Shown here in pieces: positions 38,405-46,331 of a DNA stretch of 64,000 bases. This stretch comes from Bradyrhizobium sp. 4. Lineage in GTDB: Bacteria > Pseudomonadota > Alphaproteobacteria > Rhizobiales > Xanthobacteraceae. Made by a program: the position numbers and the translations under genes. The stretch is taken from NCBI RefSeq assembly GCF_023100905.1, contig NZ_CP064686.1, forward strand, positions 1-64,000, in the 5' to 3' direction. Each line of letters begins with the position of its first letter. The first letter of the stretch is position 1. Under the pieces are notes generated by a model. The model was not told the DNA's origin and did not search any database. It worked only from the letters and a program-made list of their open reading frames with translations.

Positions 38405-39328
38405 CTACCCCGCCCGCTGCTTCTCATACGCCTTCAAATGCGTGTAGGCGATGCGCAGCTTCGGGACTGGCACCTTGGCGGCGTCGGCGCGCGCGATGAG
38501 GTCGCCGATGACGTGATCGGCTTCGACCGGCAGGCCGGCCTTGACGTCACGGAACATCGAGGCCGTCATCGGCGAGCCCTCGGTGGTGAGGTTGCCCTTC
38601 ACGCGCTCGAAGAACGGCCCGCCCGGCGTGTAGCCTGAGGCGGCGGCGATCGCGCTGGTCTCGTCCAGCATGCCGAGCAGGAAATCCCTGCCGCCGGGAG
38701 CGGCGAGGATGTTGCCGACAGAGGTACGCATCAGGCTGGTGGACGCCGCCAGCGAGGAGAGAAACACCCACTTCTCCCACATGTCCTGCATGATGTTCTG
38801 GCTGGCGGTGGCACCAGCGATGCCGCTCTTGAAGGCCTCGTCGATCGCCTTGACCCGATCCGACAGCTTGCCGTCGCGCTCGCCGTAATTGATCGACTGC
38901 ATCGGCTGGAGCTGCACCACCTCGCGCTTCTCGTCGAGCGTTGCGGCGATGGCGCAGAGGCCACCGAGCACGCGCTCCTTGCCGAACTTGTCGTCGACGA
39001 TGTCGAGATGCTTCATGCCGTTGAGCATCGGGATGATCGCGGTATTCGGCCCGACTGCTGCCGCGAACGACTTGATTGCGTCGTCGAGGTCAAAGGCCTT
39101 GCAGCTGAGCAGCACGACGTCGAACTTGTCCTTGAGCGCGTCGGCCTGAACGGTCGGCGGATTTTTCAAGGTCACGTCGCCGTTCGGGCTCTTGATGACG
39201 AGGCCGGCGCTCGCGAGCTCGCTGGCGCGCCGCGGCCGAACCAGGAAGGTGACGTCGCGGCCGGCCTGCAACAGCCTGCCACCAAAATAGCCGCCGATGG
39301 CGCCAGCGCCGACCACGAGGATACGCAT
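38405..39328 (-). CDS. panE: 2-dehydropantoate 2-reductase (ketopantoate reductase)
   Basis: A 307-residue NADPH-dependent reductase of the PanE/ApbA family, which makes pantoate for coenzyme A synthesis. The NADP-binding motif ILVVGAGAIGGYFGGRL is at the N-terminus. The catalytic lysine region is NIMQDMWEKWVFLSS near residues 175-190, and the substrate-binding asparagine/serine lie in VEADHVIGDLIARADAAKVP near the C-terminus. Several PanE-like paralogues exist in these bacteria with other 2-oxo acid substrates, so the pathway is probable rather than certain. It is convergent with the cytochrome gene, with 12 bases between the stops. Confidence 0.86.
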   Translation of the reverse strand: MRILVVGAGAIGGYFGGRLLQAGRDVTFLVRPRRASELASAGLVIKSPNGDVTLKNPPTVQADALKDKFDVVLLSCKAFDLDDAIKSFAAAVGPNTAIIPMLNGMKHLDIVDDKFGKERVLGGLCAIAATLDEKREVVQLQPMQSINYGERDGKLSDRVKAIDEAFKSGIAGATASQNIMQDMWEKWVFLSSLAASTSLMRTSVGNILAAPGGRDFLLGMLDETSAIAAASGYTPGGPFFERVKGNLTTEGSPMTASMFRDVKAGLPVEADHVIGDLIARADAAKVPVPKLRIAYTHLKAYEKQRAG

Positions 39329-39353
39329 GGGATCGTCCTTATTGTTTCTTGCC

Positions 39354-39475
39354 GTCGTCCTGGCGAAAGCCAGAACCCATTACCCCGACTGCCTATTGTC
39401 GGGCAAGTTGGAGCCCCAGCTCGTCACAGCCACACCCTTCGGTGATTATGGGTCCTGGCTTCCGCCAGGACGACG
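39354..39475. repeat. Paired inverted repeat, family C, copy 2
   Basis: The left arm GTCGTCCTGGCGAAAGCCAG (39354-39373) and the right arm CCTGGCTTCCGCCAGGACGAC (about 39454-39474) are near-perfect reverse complements. Both arms also form their own small hairpins. It lies between panE and the isomerase gene on the same strand. Confidence 0.82.
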
Positions 39476-39512
39476 TTGGAGATGATGGCTCGATCTGTCC
39501 ATCATACGAAAA

Positions 39513-40127
39513 TCACTTCCCCGACACCATCTCCTCGACCTCGCGCAACTGCTCCTTGCCGAAGAACATCTCGTCGCCGACAAAGAAGGTCGGCGAGCCG
39601 AACGCACCGCGCGCGACGGCGTCCTCGGTGTTCTTGATCAGTCTGCCCTTCACCTCGGGTTCCCCGGCGCGGGTGAACAGCTTTTGCGCGTCGAGGCCGG
39701 AGGACGCCAGCGCCTTCGCCGCGATTTCCGGATCGTCCATCTTCTTCGGCTCGCGCCACATGTGGTGGAAGGCGGCCTCGACATAGGTCTCGAACACGCC
39801 TTCGAGCTGCGCCGCGATTGCCGCGCGCATCAGGTTCAGCGTGTTGACCGGGAAGAACGGATTCCAGACATAGGGCTGCACCTTGAAGCGCTTGACGAAG
39901 CGTTCGGTCTCGACCGCCTGGAATTCCCGCTTGTTCTTGACGCCGGCGAGCGTCTCGGCCGGCGACTTGTTGTTGGTCGACTTGAAGATGCCGCCGAGCA
40001 GGATCGGCACGTACTCGAACTTGACGCCGATGCGCTGCTCGATCGCCGGAATTGCGAGATGACTGAGATAGGCGTTCGGACTGCCGAAATCGAACAGGAA
40101 GTGCGGGGCTGTGCGGGTCAAAATCAT
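39513..40127 (-). CDS. 2-hydroxychromene-2-carboxylate isomerase/DsbA-family protein
   Basis: A 204-residue thioredoxin-like (kappa-class GST) protein of the HCCA isomerase family. The N-terminal active site has serine in place of the DsbA cysteine: FLFDFGSPNAYLSHLAIP near residues 10-27. Other family motifs are YVPILLGGIFKSTNNKSP and FPVNTLNLMRAAIAAQ, and near the C-terminus GAFGSPTFFVGDEMFFGKEQL. The founding enzyme acts in naphthalene degradation, but chromosomal homologues are widespread with unknown glutathione-dependent roles. No aromatic-degradation cluster is nearby. It is monocistronic, downstream of the MATE gene on the same strand. Confidence 0.88.
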   Translation of the reverse strand: MILTRTAPHFLFDFGSPNAYLSHLAIPAIEQRIGVKFEYVPILLGGIFKSTNNKSPAETLAGVKNKREFQAVETERFVKRFKVQPYVWNPFFPVNTLNLMRAAIAAQLEGVFETYVEAAFHHMWREPKKMDDPEIAAKALASSGLDAQKLFTRAGEPEVKGRLIKNTEDAVARGAFGSPTFFVGDEMFFGKEQLREVEEMVSGK

Positions 40128-40212
40128 TCTCCCTGACGTCGCTTTTTCGCATTGTGGCGTAGCGCGGCCCGCGGGTCCACCTTTTAATGACGGTCATAAT
40201 CTCTTGATGTCG

Positions 40213-41562
40213 TCAGGGCAGACGCCGGATCGTCCGCTTGCGCCACACCAGAAGGTAATAGCCCATCTGCAACAGGAACATGGCGCAGAATACGATCGGA
40301 TAGGCGGCCCACACACCCTCAAGGCCGATCGTGCGGCTCAGGATCACCGCGGACGGTAGTTCGATTGCTCCGATGGCGAAGATCGCGAGCAGCATTGGCG
40401 TCAGTGCCACGCCGGCAGCGCGCATCGCGCCGGAAAACACCGTCGCCAGGCCGAACGGCACCGAGCTCCACAGCGCGATGTTGAGCAAGCCCTTCGCCAG
40501 ATCGAGCACGGTGTCGTCAGTGATGAAGATGCCCAGCACGGCGCGCGGCGCGAGATAGATCAGCGCCACCAGCCCGCCCGTCAGGACGATGTTGAACGCC
40601 AGTCCGGTGCGCACGATGCCGTCGAGCCCCGCTCTGTCGCCGCGGCCGACCGCTTGGGCACCGAGTATCGAGACCGCGATTGAAATCGACATCGCCGTGA
40701 ACTGCGTGTAGCCCATCACCTGGTTGACCGCGCCATAGGCTGCGGTTGCGTTCGAGCCGAAGCCGTTGACGAGGCCGAGCAGCACCAGCTCGGCGATCGC
40801 CATCACCACCATACCGATCGCGCTCGGCAGTCCAATGCCGAGGATCTGTCCCAGCACCACACGATTGAGCCGCAGATGGCGCAGCAGTGCAGCGTCCGGT
40901 GCCAACGCATGTTTTCTTCGCAGCAGATAGGCCGCCAGCGCGATCAGCGTCAGAACGTTGGCGATCGCCGCGGCCCAGGCCGGGCTGGTGATGCCGGCCG
41001 CCGGCAATCCGAACGACCCCCGGATCAGAATCGGCGTCAGGATCAAGCCGATCGCAGTCGACAAGGCCAGCGCCAGCAGCGGCGTCAGCGCGTCGCCGAC
41101 GCCGCGGATCATCGCCGTCGTCAGCAAGAAGACGAAGCCGAGCGGCATGGTGAGCAGCATGACGCGGGCATAGACGCTGGCCTGGTCGAGAATGTCCGGA
41201 GGCGTTGCGAGCATCGTCATCAATTGGCGGCTGAAGATCCCGCCGATCAGTGCAATTGCAATCGAGAGCAGCAGGCCGATCGCGAGCGTCGTGCCCACGA
41301 TGAGCTTGATCCGGCCCTGCTCGCCAGCACCATAGGCCTGGCCGATCAGCACCGTGGCGCCGGTGCTCAGCCCCATGACGAAGGCGAACAGGAAGAACAT
41401 CACCGGAAAGAACACCGAGACCGATGCGAGCGCGTCGATCCCGATCATCTGGCCGAGATAGACGTTGCTGACGGTGCCGAACAGCGATTGCAGCGCGTTG
41501 CTCAGCATCAACGGTGCGAGGAACCGCAGAAAACTTTTCCAGAGCGGCTTGGCGGCGGACAT
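40213..41562 (-). CDS. MATE-family efflux transporter
   Basis: A 449-residue multidrug and toxic-compound extrusion transporter with about twelve membrane segments in two bundles. Typical sequence includes LFGTVSNVYLGQMIGIDALA in the first bundle, VLIGQAYGAGEQGRIKLIVG, TAMIRGVGDALTPLLALALS and, in the second half, ILGAQAVGRGDRAGLDGIVR and FSGAMRAAGVALTPMLLAIF. It exports cationic or other small compounds driven by H+ or Na+. The substrate is not predictable. No regulator is adjacent. Confidence 0.92.
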   Translation of the reverse strand: MSAAKPLWKSFLRFLAPLMLSNALQSLFGTVSNVYLGQMIGIDALASVSVFFPVMFFLFAFVMGLSTGATVLIGQAYGAGEQGRIKLIVGTTLAIGLLLSIAIALIGGIFSRQLMTMLATPPDILDQASVYARVMLLTMPLGFVFLLTTAMIRGVGDALTPLLALALSTAIGLILTPILIRGSFGLPAAGITSPAWAAAIANVLTLIALAAYLLRRKHALAPDAALLRHLRLNRVVLGQILGIGLPSAIGMVVMAIAELVLLGLVNGFGSNATAAYGAVNQVMGYTQFTAMSISIAVSILGAQAVGRGDRAGLDGIVRTGLAFNIVLTGGLVALIYLAPRAVLGIFITDDTVLDLAKGLLNIALWSSVPFGLATVFSGAMRAAGVALTPMLLAIFAIGAIELPSAVILSRTIGLEGVWAAYPIVFCAMFLLQMGYYLLVWRKRTIRRLP

Positions 41563-41651
41563 GGATTAGCCTTTCATCAGGGCGTGCGAAACCGTCGCCA
41601 CGCGAAGTGCGCGTGGCTTGGCCGTCGATGGGGTTGGGAGAAGGCGCGCGC

Positions 41652-42248
41652 CTAAGCGCGATCGCTATAGGCGAGCTTGACGATGTGGTCGCGGATGTCG
41701 GCGGGCCAATCTGCGATCAGTCCGGTGAAACGCCGCCGGTCATCCGCAAACAACGCGCGCGATGCCTCCTCGAACTGCGGCAGATTGCCGGCCATGGTCG
41801 ACATGAAGTGATAGGCCGCATCGCGCGCCTGCCGCTCGCGGTCCTTGGCGCCGCTGGCGCGCCGCGCCTCTTCGACGAGTTTCCGCAGCGCGACCGAAGC
41901 GCCGCCTGGCTGCGCGCTGAGCCACTCCCAGTGCCGCGGCAGCAGCGTCACCTCGCGCGCGACCACGCCGAGCCTCGGCCGGCCGCGGCCGCGCGGCTCG
42001 CTCGGCGATGGGGTCTCCTCGACCGGCGGCGGCACAAGCTTCGCGAGCCGCGCCAGCACCTCGCGGTCCCCACCGCGCAGATCGAAGTCGATCGACCGGC
42101 CTGTAGCGTCCTCGAAGATGACGATGGGCTCGTCCGGCCGCTCGGCCATCCGCTTGATGACCAGCGCGACCTCTCCGGCCGGCCCGGAGACCAGACGGCG
42201 ATGCCCCTGGAAAGCGGTGAAAGTCTTCTGCATTGGAATCATTGCCAT
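41652..42248 (-). CDS. DUF2239-family protein
   Basis: A protein of about 198 residues belonging to DUF2239, of unknown function. The family core is visible: FTAFQGHRRLVSGPAGEVAL at the N-terminus, FEDATGRSIDFDLRGGDREV, RGRGRPRLGVVAREVTLLPR and HWEWLSAQPGGASVALRKLV. The RGRGRPRLG segment resembles an AT-hook-like basic patch, and the following helices resemble a ribbon-helix-helix region, so DNA binding is conceivable. Three ATGs compete (42248, 42242, 42233), none with a clear ribosome-binding site. A strong-looking sigma-70 promoter with CCGG-centred palindromes lies in the divergent region shared with a GST gene. Confidence 0.8.
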   Translation of the reverse strand: MAMIPMQKTFTAFQGHRRLVSGPAGEVALVIKRMAERPDEPIVIFEDATGRSIDFDLRGGDREVLARLAKLVPPPVEETPSPSEPRGRGRPRLGVVAREVTLLPRHWEWLSAQPGGASVALRKLVEEARRASGAKDRERQARDAAYHFMSTMAGNLPQFEEASRALFADDRRRFTGLIADWPADIRDHIVKLAYSDRA

Positions 42249-42267
42249 TTTCGTCACGGTGGCGACT

Positions 42268-42296
42268 TTAATACCCGGGTGAATTACAAAGGTCAA
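42268..42296 (-). promoter_or_regulatory. Sigma-70-type promoter of the DUF2239 gene
   Basis: On the minus strand TTGACC (-35, 42291-42296) and TATTAA (-10, 42268-42273) are separated by 17 bases. The spacer contains the palindrome ACCCGGGT. The predicted start of transcription is only about 12 bases before the ATG at 42248. Confidence 0.65.
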
Positions 42297-42326
42297 TATA
42301 CCCGGATAAAAATATCCGACCGGATG
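42269..42326. promoter_or_regulatory. Cluster of CCGG-centred operator-like palindromes
   Basis: Three related sites lie within 58 bases: ACCCGGGT (42273-42280), TATACCCGGATA (42297-42308, 10 of 12 symmetric) and ATCCGACCGGAT (42314-42325, symmetric except for the two central bases). The first two share ATACCCGG. They overlap and flank the -35/-10 elements of the DUF2239 promoter and lie 73 bases or more before the GST start. No regulator gene is adjacent. Confidence 0.6.
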
Positions 42327-42398
42327 GCTCGACATTGTGTTCCCGGGCTGGCACGAACGCGCGGCCGATCGACCATGCCTAGCCCCGGGGACCACGCG

Positions 42399-43064
42399 AT
42401 GCTGACCGTTCACCACCTCAACAATTCCCGCTCGCAGCGCGTGCTGTGGCTGCTCGAGGAGTTGGGCGTGCCCTACGAGATCGTGCGCTACGAGCGCCAG
42501 CCTGACATGCGCGCGCCGAAGGAGCTTCGCGCCATCCATCCGCTCGGCAAGTCGCCCGTCATCACCGACAACGGCAACACTATCGCCGAGTCAGGCGCGA
42601 TCATCGAATATCTCATCGCCACCTACGGCAACGGCCGGCTGGTCCCGCCGCCGAACACGCCGGAGCGGCTGCGCTTCACCTATTGGCTGCACTATGCGGA
42701 GGGCTCTGCGATGCAGCCGCTGCTGCTCAAGCTGCTGTTCACCCTGATGCCGAAGCGTGCGCCGGCGTTGCTCCGCCCGCTGGTGCGCAAGGTTTCGAAC
42801 CAGGCGCTCACCGCATTGGTCAATCCGCAGCTCAAGCAGCACATGGACTATTGGGAAGGCGAGCTTGCGAAGAGCGAGTGGTTCGCCGGCAACGAGTTCA
42901 CCGCCGCCGACATCCAGATGAGCTTTCCGCTCGAAGCAGCCCAGGCGCGCGGCGGGCTCGAACTCGGCCATCCCAAGGCGATGGCGTTCCTGGAGCGCAT
43001 TCACGCGCAGCCAGCGTACAGCCGCGCCCTCGAAAAGGGCGGGCCGTATCAGGTCGGACGATAG
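42399..43064 (+). CDS. Glutathione S-transferase
   Basis: A 221-residue cytosolic GST. The N-terminal thioredoxin-like domain has VHHLNNSRSQRVLWLLEELG, with the catalytic serine/asparagine region near residues 8-12, LGKSPVITDNGNTIAESGAI with the glutathione-binding ES, then EYLIATYG. The C-terminal helical domain contains SEWFAGNEFTAADIQMSFPL with the conserved N-capping aspartate. ATG 42399 was chosen because GGGGA lies upstream; 42375 is also in frame. The substrate is unknown. It is divergent from the DUF2239 gene across the palindrome cluster and may be controlled together with it. Confidence 0.92.
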   Translation: MLTVHHLNNSRSQRVLWLLEELGVPYEIVRYERQPDMRAPKELRAIHPLGKSPVITDNGNTIAESGAIIEYLIATYGNGRLVPPPNTPERLRFTYWLHYAEGSAMQPLLLKLLFTLMPKRAPALLRPLVRKVSNQALTALVNPQLKQHMDYWEGELAKSEWFAGNEFTAADIQMSFPLEAAQARGGLELGHPKAMAFLERIHAQPAYSRALEKGGPYQVGR

Positions 43065-43073
43065 CTGCCTGCA

Positions 43074-44369
43074 TTAGTCCGCGTGCAGCACGCGCCCGCG
43101 CGTCTCCGGCAGCGCGAAGGCGGCGATGAAGAACAGCGCGTAAGCCACCACCGCGAACATCGCGATCGCATTCGCAAGCGACGTCGTCGCCGATAGCGCT
43201 CCGACCAGGAACGGAAACAGCGCGCCGATGCCGCGGCCGAAATTGTAGCAGAACCCCTGGCCAGAGCCGCGCAGTCGCGTTGGATAAAGCTCGGTCAGGA
43301 ACGCGCCGACGCCGGAGAAATAGCCCGAGGCGAAAAAGCCGAGCGGGAAGCCGAGCACCCACAGGATTTCGTTGGTGAGCGGCAGCTGCGTGTAAAGCAG
43401 CACAACCGCGATCGCGCCGATCGAGAAGGTCAGAAAGAGATTGCGTCGTCCGATCCGGTCGGCGAGCCAGGCGCCGGTGAGATAGCCGATGAAGGAGCCG
43501 ATGATCAGCGTCGACAGATAGCCGGTCGAGCCGACGATCGACAGATGCCGCTCCTTGGTCAAAAACTGCGGCACCCAGAAGGTGACGGCGTAGTAGCCGC
43601 CCTGGCAGCCCGTCGCCATCAGCGACGCCAGAATCGTGGTCTTCAGGATCGGGCCCGAGAAAATTTCCCAGAGCGCCGGACGATTGCCGCTCGCGGCCTG
43701 CTTGGCGCGGGCCTCAGCCGCGATCTCCGGCTCGGTCACGGAGCGGCGGATGTAGAACACCAGCAGCGCCGGCAGCGCGCCGATCACGAACATCCAGCGC
43801 CACGCTGTCTCCGCCGGCAAAGCCGAGAACAGGATCGCCTGCGACAGCACTGCAAGGCCCCAGCCGACCGCCCAGCCCGATTGCACCGAGCCGACCGCAC
43901 GCCCGCGATATTGCGGCCGGATCGCTTCACCCATCAGCACGGCGCCCGCTGCCCACTCTCCGCCGAAGCCGAGGCCCAGCACCGCGCGTGCGATCAGGAG
44001 CTGTTCGAAATTCTGCACGACCGCGCAGACCAGCGAGAACAACGAGAACCAGATGATGGTGATCTGGAGCGTTCTGACCCGGCCGATATGGTCGGAGAGA
44101 TAGCCGCCGAGCCAGCCGCCGATGGCGGAGGCCAACAGCGTCACGGTGCCGGCGAGCCCGGCCGATCCCGCATCGACCTTCCACAGCGCGATGATGGTGC
44201 CGATCACCAGCGGATAGATCATGAAGTCCATGCCGTCGAGCGCCCAGCCTGCGGCGCAGGCCCAGAACGTCCGCCGCTCCGGCGCGTTCATGTCGCGGTA
44301 GAAGGCAAGAAGGCTGGTGTCCTCGATCTCGGCGCGTTCGATGCGCTGGTTCGGATCAACTGTGGTCAT
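43074..44369 (-). CDS. MFS transporter, metabolite:proton symporter type
   Basis: A 431-residue major facilitator with twelve membrane segments, resembling the sugar-acid/aromatic-acid symporter branch. The loop 2-3 signature GGWLGGYLSDHIGRVRTLQI is present, and the segment 4-5 region RAVLGLGFGGEWAAGAVLMG is typical of the sialic acid/shikimate/aromatic acid carriers. A second half-repeat GAWLADRIGRRNLFLTF follows. ATG 44369 was chosen because MTTVDPNQRIERAEIED resembles family starts; the frame continues to 44468. The substrate is unknown. It is convergent with the GST gene. Confidence 0.88.
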   Translation of the reverse strand: MTTVDPNQRIERAEIEDTSLLAFYRDMNAPERRTFWACAAGWALDGMDFMIYPLVIGTIIALWKVDAGSAGLAGTVTLLASAIGGWLGGYLSDHIGRVRTLQITIIWFSLFSLVCAVVQNFEQLLIARAVLGLGFGGEWAAGAVLMGEAIRPQYRGRAVGSVQSGWAVGWGLAVLSQAILFSALPAETAWRWMFVIGALPALLVFYIRRSVTEPEIAAEARAKQAASGNRPALWEIFSGPILKTTILASLMATGCQGGYYAVTFWVPQFLTKERHLSIVGSTGYLSTLIIGSFIGYLTGAWLADRIGRRNLFLTFSIGAIAVVLLYTQLPLTNEILWVLGFPLGFFASGYFSGVGAFLTELYPTRLRGSGQGFCYNFGRGIGALFPFLVGALSATTSLANAIAMFAVVAYALFFIAAFALPETRGRVLHAD

Positions 44370-44480
44370 GTGCGTTTCCCGACAGTGTTTTCTTTCGTAG
44401 TTTCTTTGGCCTCGCGGTGGTAGCACGCGCGGCGGCGCGCGCAAGCCGGCCACCGGCCTTCGCGCCATGCAAGGACAGAG

Positions 44481-46235
44481 TTACTGCCCCGCTGCTTCCG
44501 CACCTCGGCTACGCGGATCAGGCGCGCCGAGCGGACCGTTGGCGGTCACCGCGATCGAATTCGCCGATGTCTGCCCCATCGGCGCGACGATGAGATGATC
44601 CATCGCCTTCAGCTCGAGCAGCACATGATCGGGGAAGCCGCCCTCGACCCGGACCTCGTCGGGCAACCATTGGTGATGCAGCCGCGGTGCGGCCACGGCA
44701 GCCGCGACGTCCATTTTGTAATCGAGGACGTTGACGATCACCTGGAGCACGGTCGAGATGATCCGGCTGCCGCCCGGCGAGCCCGTCACCAGAACCGGCT
44801 TGCCGTCCTTCAGGACGATGGTCGGCGACATCGAGGACAGCGGCCGCTTGCCCGGCCCGGGCAAATTGGCCTCGAAGCCGACAAGGCCATAGGCATTGGA
44901 AGCGCCGACCGCCGCTGTGAAATCGTCAAGCTCGTTGTTGAGCAGCACGCCGGTGCCGTCGGCGACGAGGCCGACGCCGTAGCTGAAGTTCAGCGTATAG
45001 GTGTTGCTGACGGCGTTGCCGCTGCCGTCGACGACGGAAAAATGCGTGGTGTTGCTGCCCTCATGCGGTGAGGTCGCGGTGGAAACGAGCTGTTTCGACG
45101 GCGTGGCGCGATCGGCGGAGATGGTTGCCCGCAGCTTCGCGGCGTAGTCTTTGGCGGTGAGCGTCCCGATCGGCGCGTTGACGAAGGCGGGATCGCCGAG
45201 ATAGCGCGCCCGGTCCGCATAAGCGCGCTTCATGGCCTCGATCAGCAGATGCAGCGAGGCCGGCGACCCCTGCTTCAGATCAGCGAGCTGAAAACCTTCG
45301 AGAATATTGAGCGTCTCCACCAGCACCACGCCGCCCGACGACGGCAACGGCATCGACACGATGTCATAGCCGCGATAAGTGCCGCGCACCGGTGCGCGGA
45401 TGACCGCCTGATAGGATTTCAAATCGGCCGGCGTCATGATGCCGCCCGCGTCAGTCACGGCCTTGGCGAGTTTTTCCGCGACCGGCCCCTCATAGAAACC
45501 GCGCGGGCCCTGTGCGGCGACGGCCGACAGCGTTTCGGCGAGATCGCTCTGCACCAGCCTGTCGCCTTCGCCGAGCGGCGTGCCATCGGGCCGCGAGAAG
45601 ATCCTGGCCGAGGAGGGCCAACGCACCAGCCGCTTGTGCCAGCCCGGCAGCGTGTCGGCAATGTCGTCGCCGACGAGGAAGCCATCGCGGGCGAGCCCGA
45701 TCGCGGGCTCGAGCAGTTGCGCCAGCGTGAACCGGCCCGAGCCATATTTTTCCAGGGCTAGCGCAAGACCCGCGACGGTGCCGGGCACGCCGACGCCGAG
45801 CGCGGAATCCCGCGACTTCGCCGCATCGGGCTTGCCGTCGGCGCCGAGGAAAATCTGCGGCGTGGTCGCAGCCGGCGCGGTCTCGCGATAATCGATCGTG
45901 ATGTCTTCGTTGCGCTCGCTCGAATGAATCAGCATGAAGCCGCCGCCGCCGATATTGCCGGCGCGCGGATAGGTCACGGCCATCGCAAAGCCGGTCGCGA
46001 CCGCGGCATCGACGGCGTTGCCGCCGCGCCGCAGGATGTCGGCGCCGACCTGCGCGGAGATTTTCTCCTGCGCCACCACCATGCCGTGTTCGGCGGGAAC
46101 GGCATGCACCGTGTCGAGCGCGGGCGGCACATAGGCCCGCCGCGCATCCTGCGCGGTCGCGGCCGGAAGTCCGAACGCCAGAGTGGCAAGGAAGGCGAAA
46201 AATGTCCGCCGTGTCGAGAAAGACGACATCATCAA
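44481..46235 (-). CDS. ggt: Gamma-glutamyltransferase
   Basis: A 584-residue periplasmic enzyme that cleaves or transfers the gamma-glutamyl group of glutathione. A signal peptide (FFAFLATLAFGLPAATA) precedes the large subunit. The autoprocessing site and nucleophile threonine are in GSNTTHFSVVDGSGNAVSNT near residues 393-412, where the proenzyme splits into two subunits. Other motifs are GNAVDAAVATGFAMAVTYP, GGGGFMLIH, SMPLPSSGGVVLVETLNIL and PLSSMSPTIVL with SPGGSRI near the C-terminus. The catalytic set looks complete. It is divergent from the UMF1-type MFS gene, with 96 bases between starts. Confidence 0.95.
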   Translation of the reverse strand: MMMSSFSTRRTFFAFLATLAFGLPAATAQDARRAYVPPALDTVHAVPAEHGMVVAQEKISAQVGADILRRGGNAVDAAVATGFAMAVTYPRAGNIGGGGFMLIHSSERNEDITIDYRETAPAATTPQIFLGADGKPDAAKSRDSALGVGVPGTVAGLALALEKYGSGRFTLAQLLEPAIGLARDGFLVGDDIADTLPGWHKRLVRWPSSARIFSRPDGTPLGEGDRLVQSDLAETLSAVAAQGPRGFYEGPVAEKLAKAVTDAGGIMTPADLKSYQAVIRAPVRGTYRGYDIVSMPLPSSGGVVLVETLNILEGFQLADLKQGSPASLHLLIEAMKRAYADRARYLGDPAFVNAPIGTLTAKDYAAKLRATISADRATPSKQLVSTATSPHEGSNTTHFSVVDGSGNAVSNTYTLNFSYGVGLVADGTGVLLNNELDDFTAAVGASNAYGLVGFEANLPGPGKRPLSSMSPTIVLKDGKPVLVTGSPGGSRIISTVLQVIVNVLDYKMDVAAAVAAPRLHHQWLPDEVRVEGGFPDHVLLELKAMDHLIVAPMGQTSANSIAVTANGPLGAPDPRSRGAEAAGQ

Positions 46236-46331
46236 ACTTCCGCAATGGCCATGGGCAGTTCACATGCAGCGCGGCAATGCTATACGGTTTGCCCCGACAG
46301 AGGCAAAACTGTTCGTGATGAGGATTATGGA

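Noticed and set aside
45924..46331. Upstream extension of the UMF1-type MFS gene
   Set aside because: It would overlap the whole 5' end of ggt on the other strand; family similarity starts only after GTG 46332.
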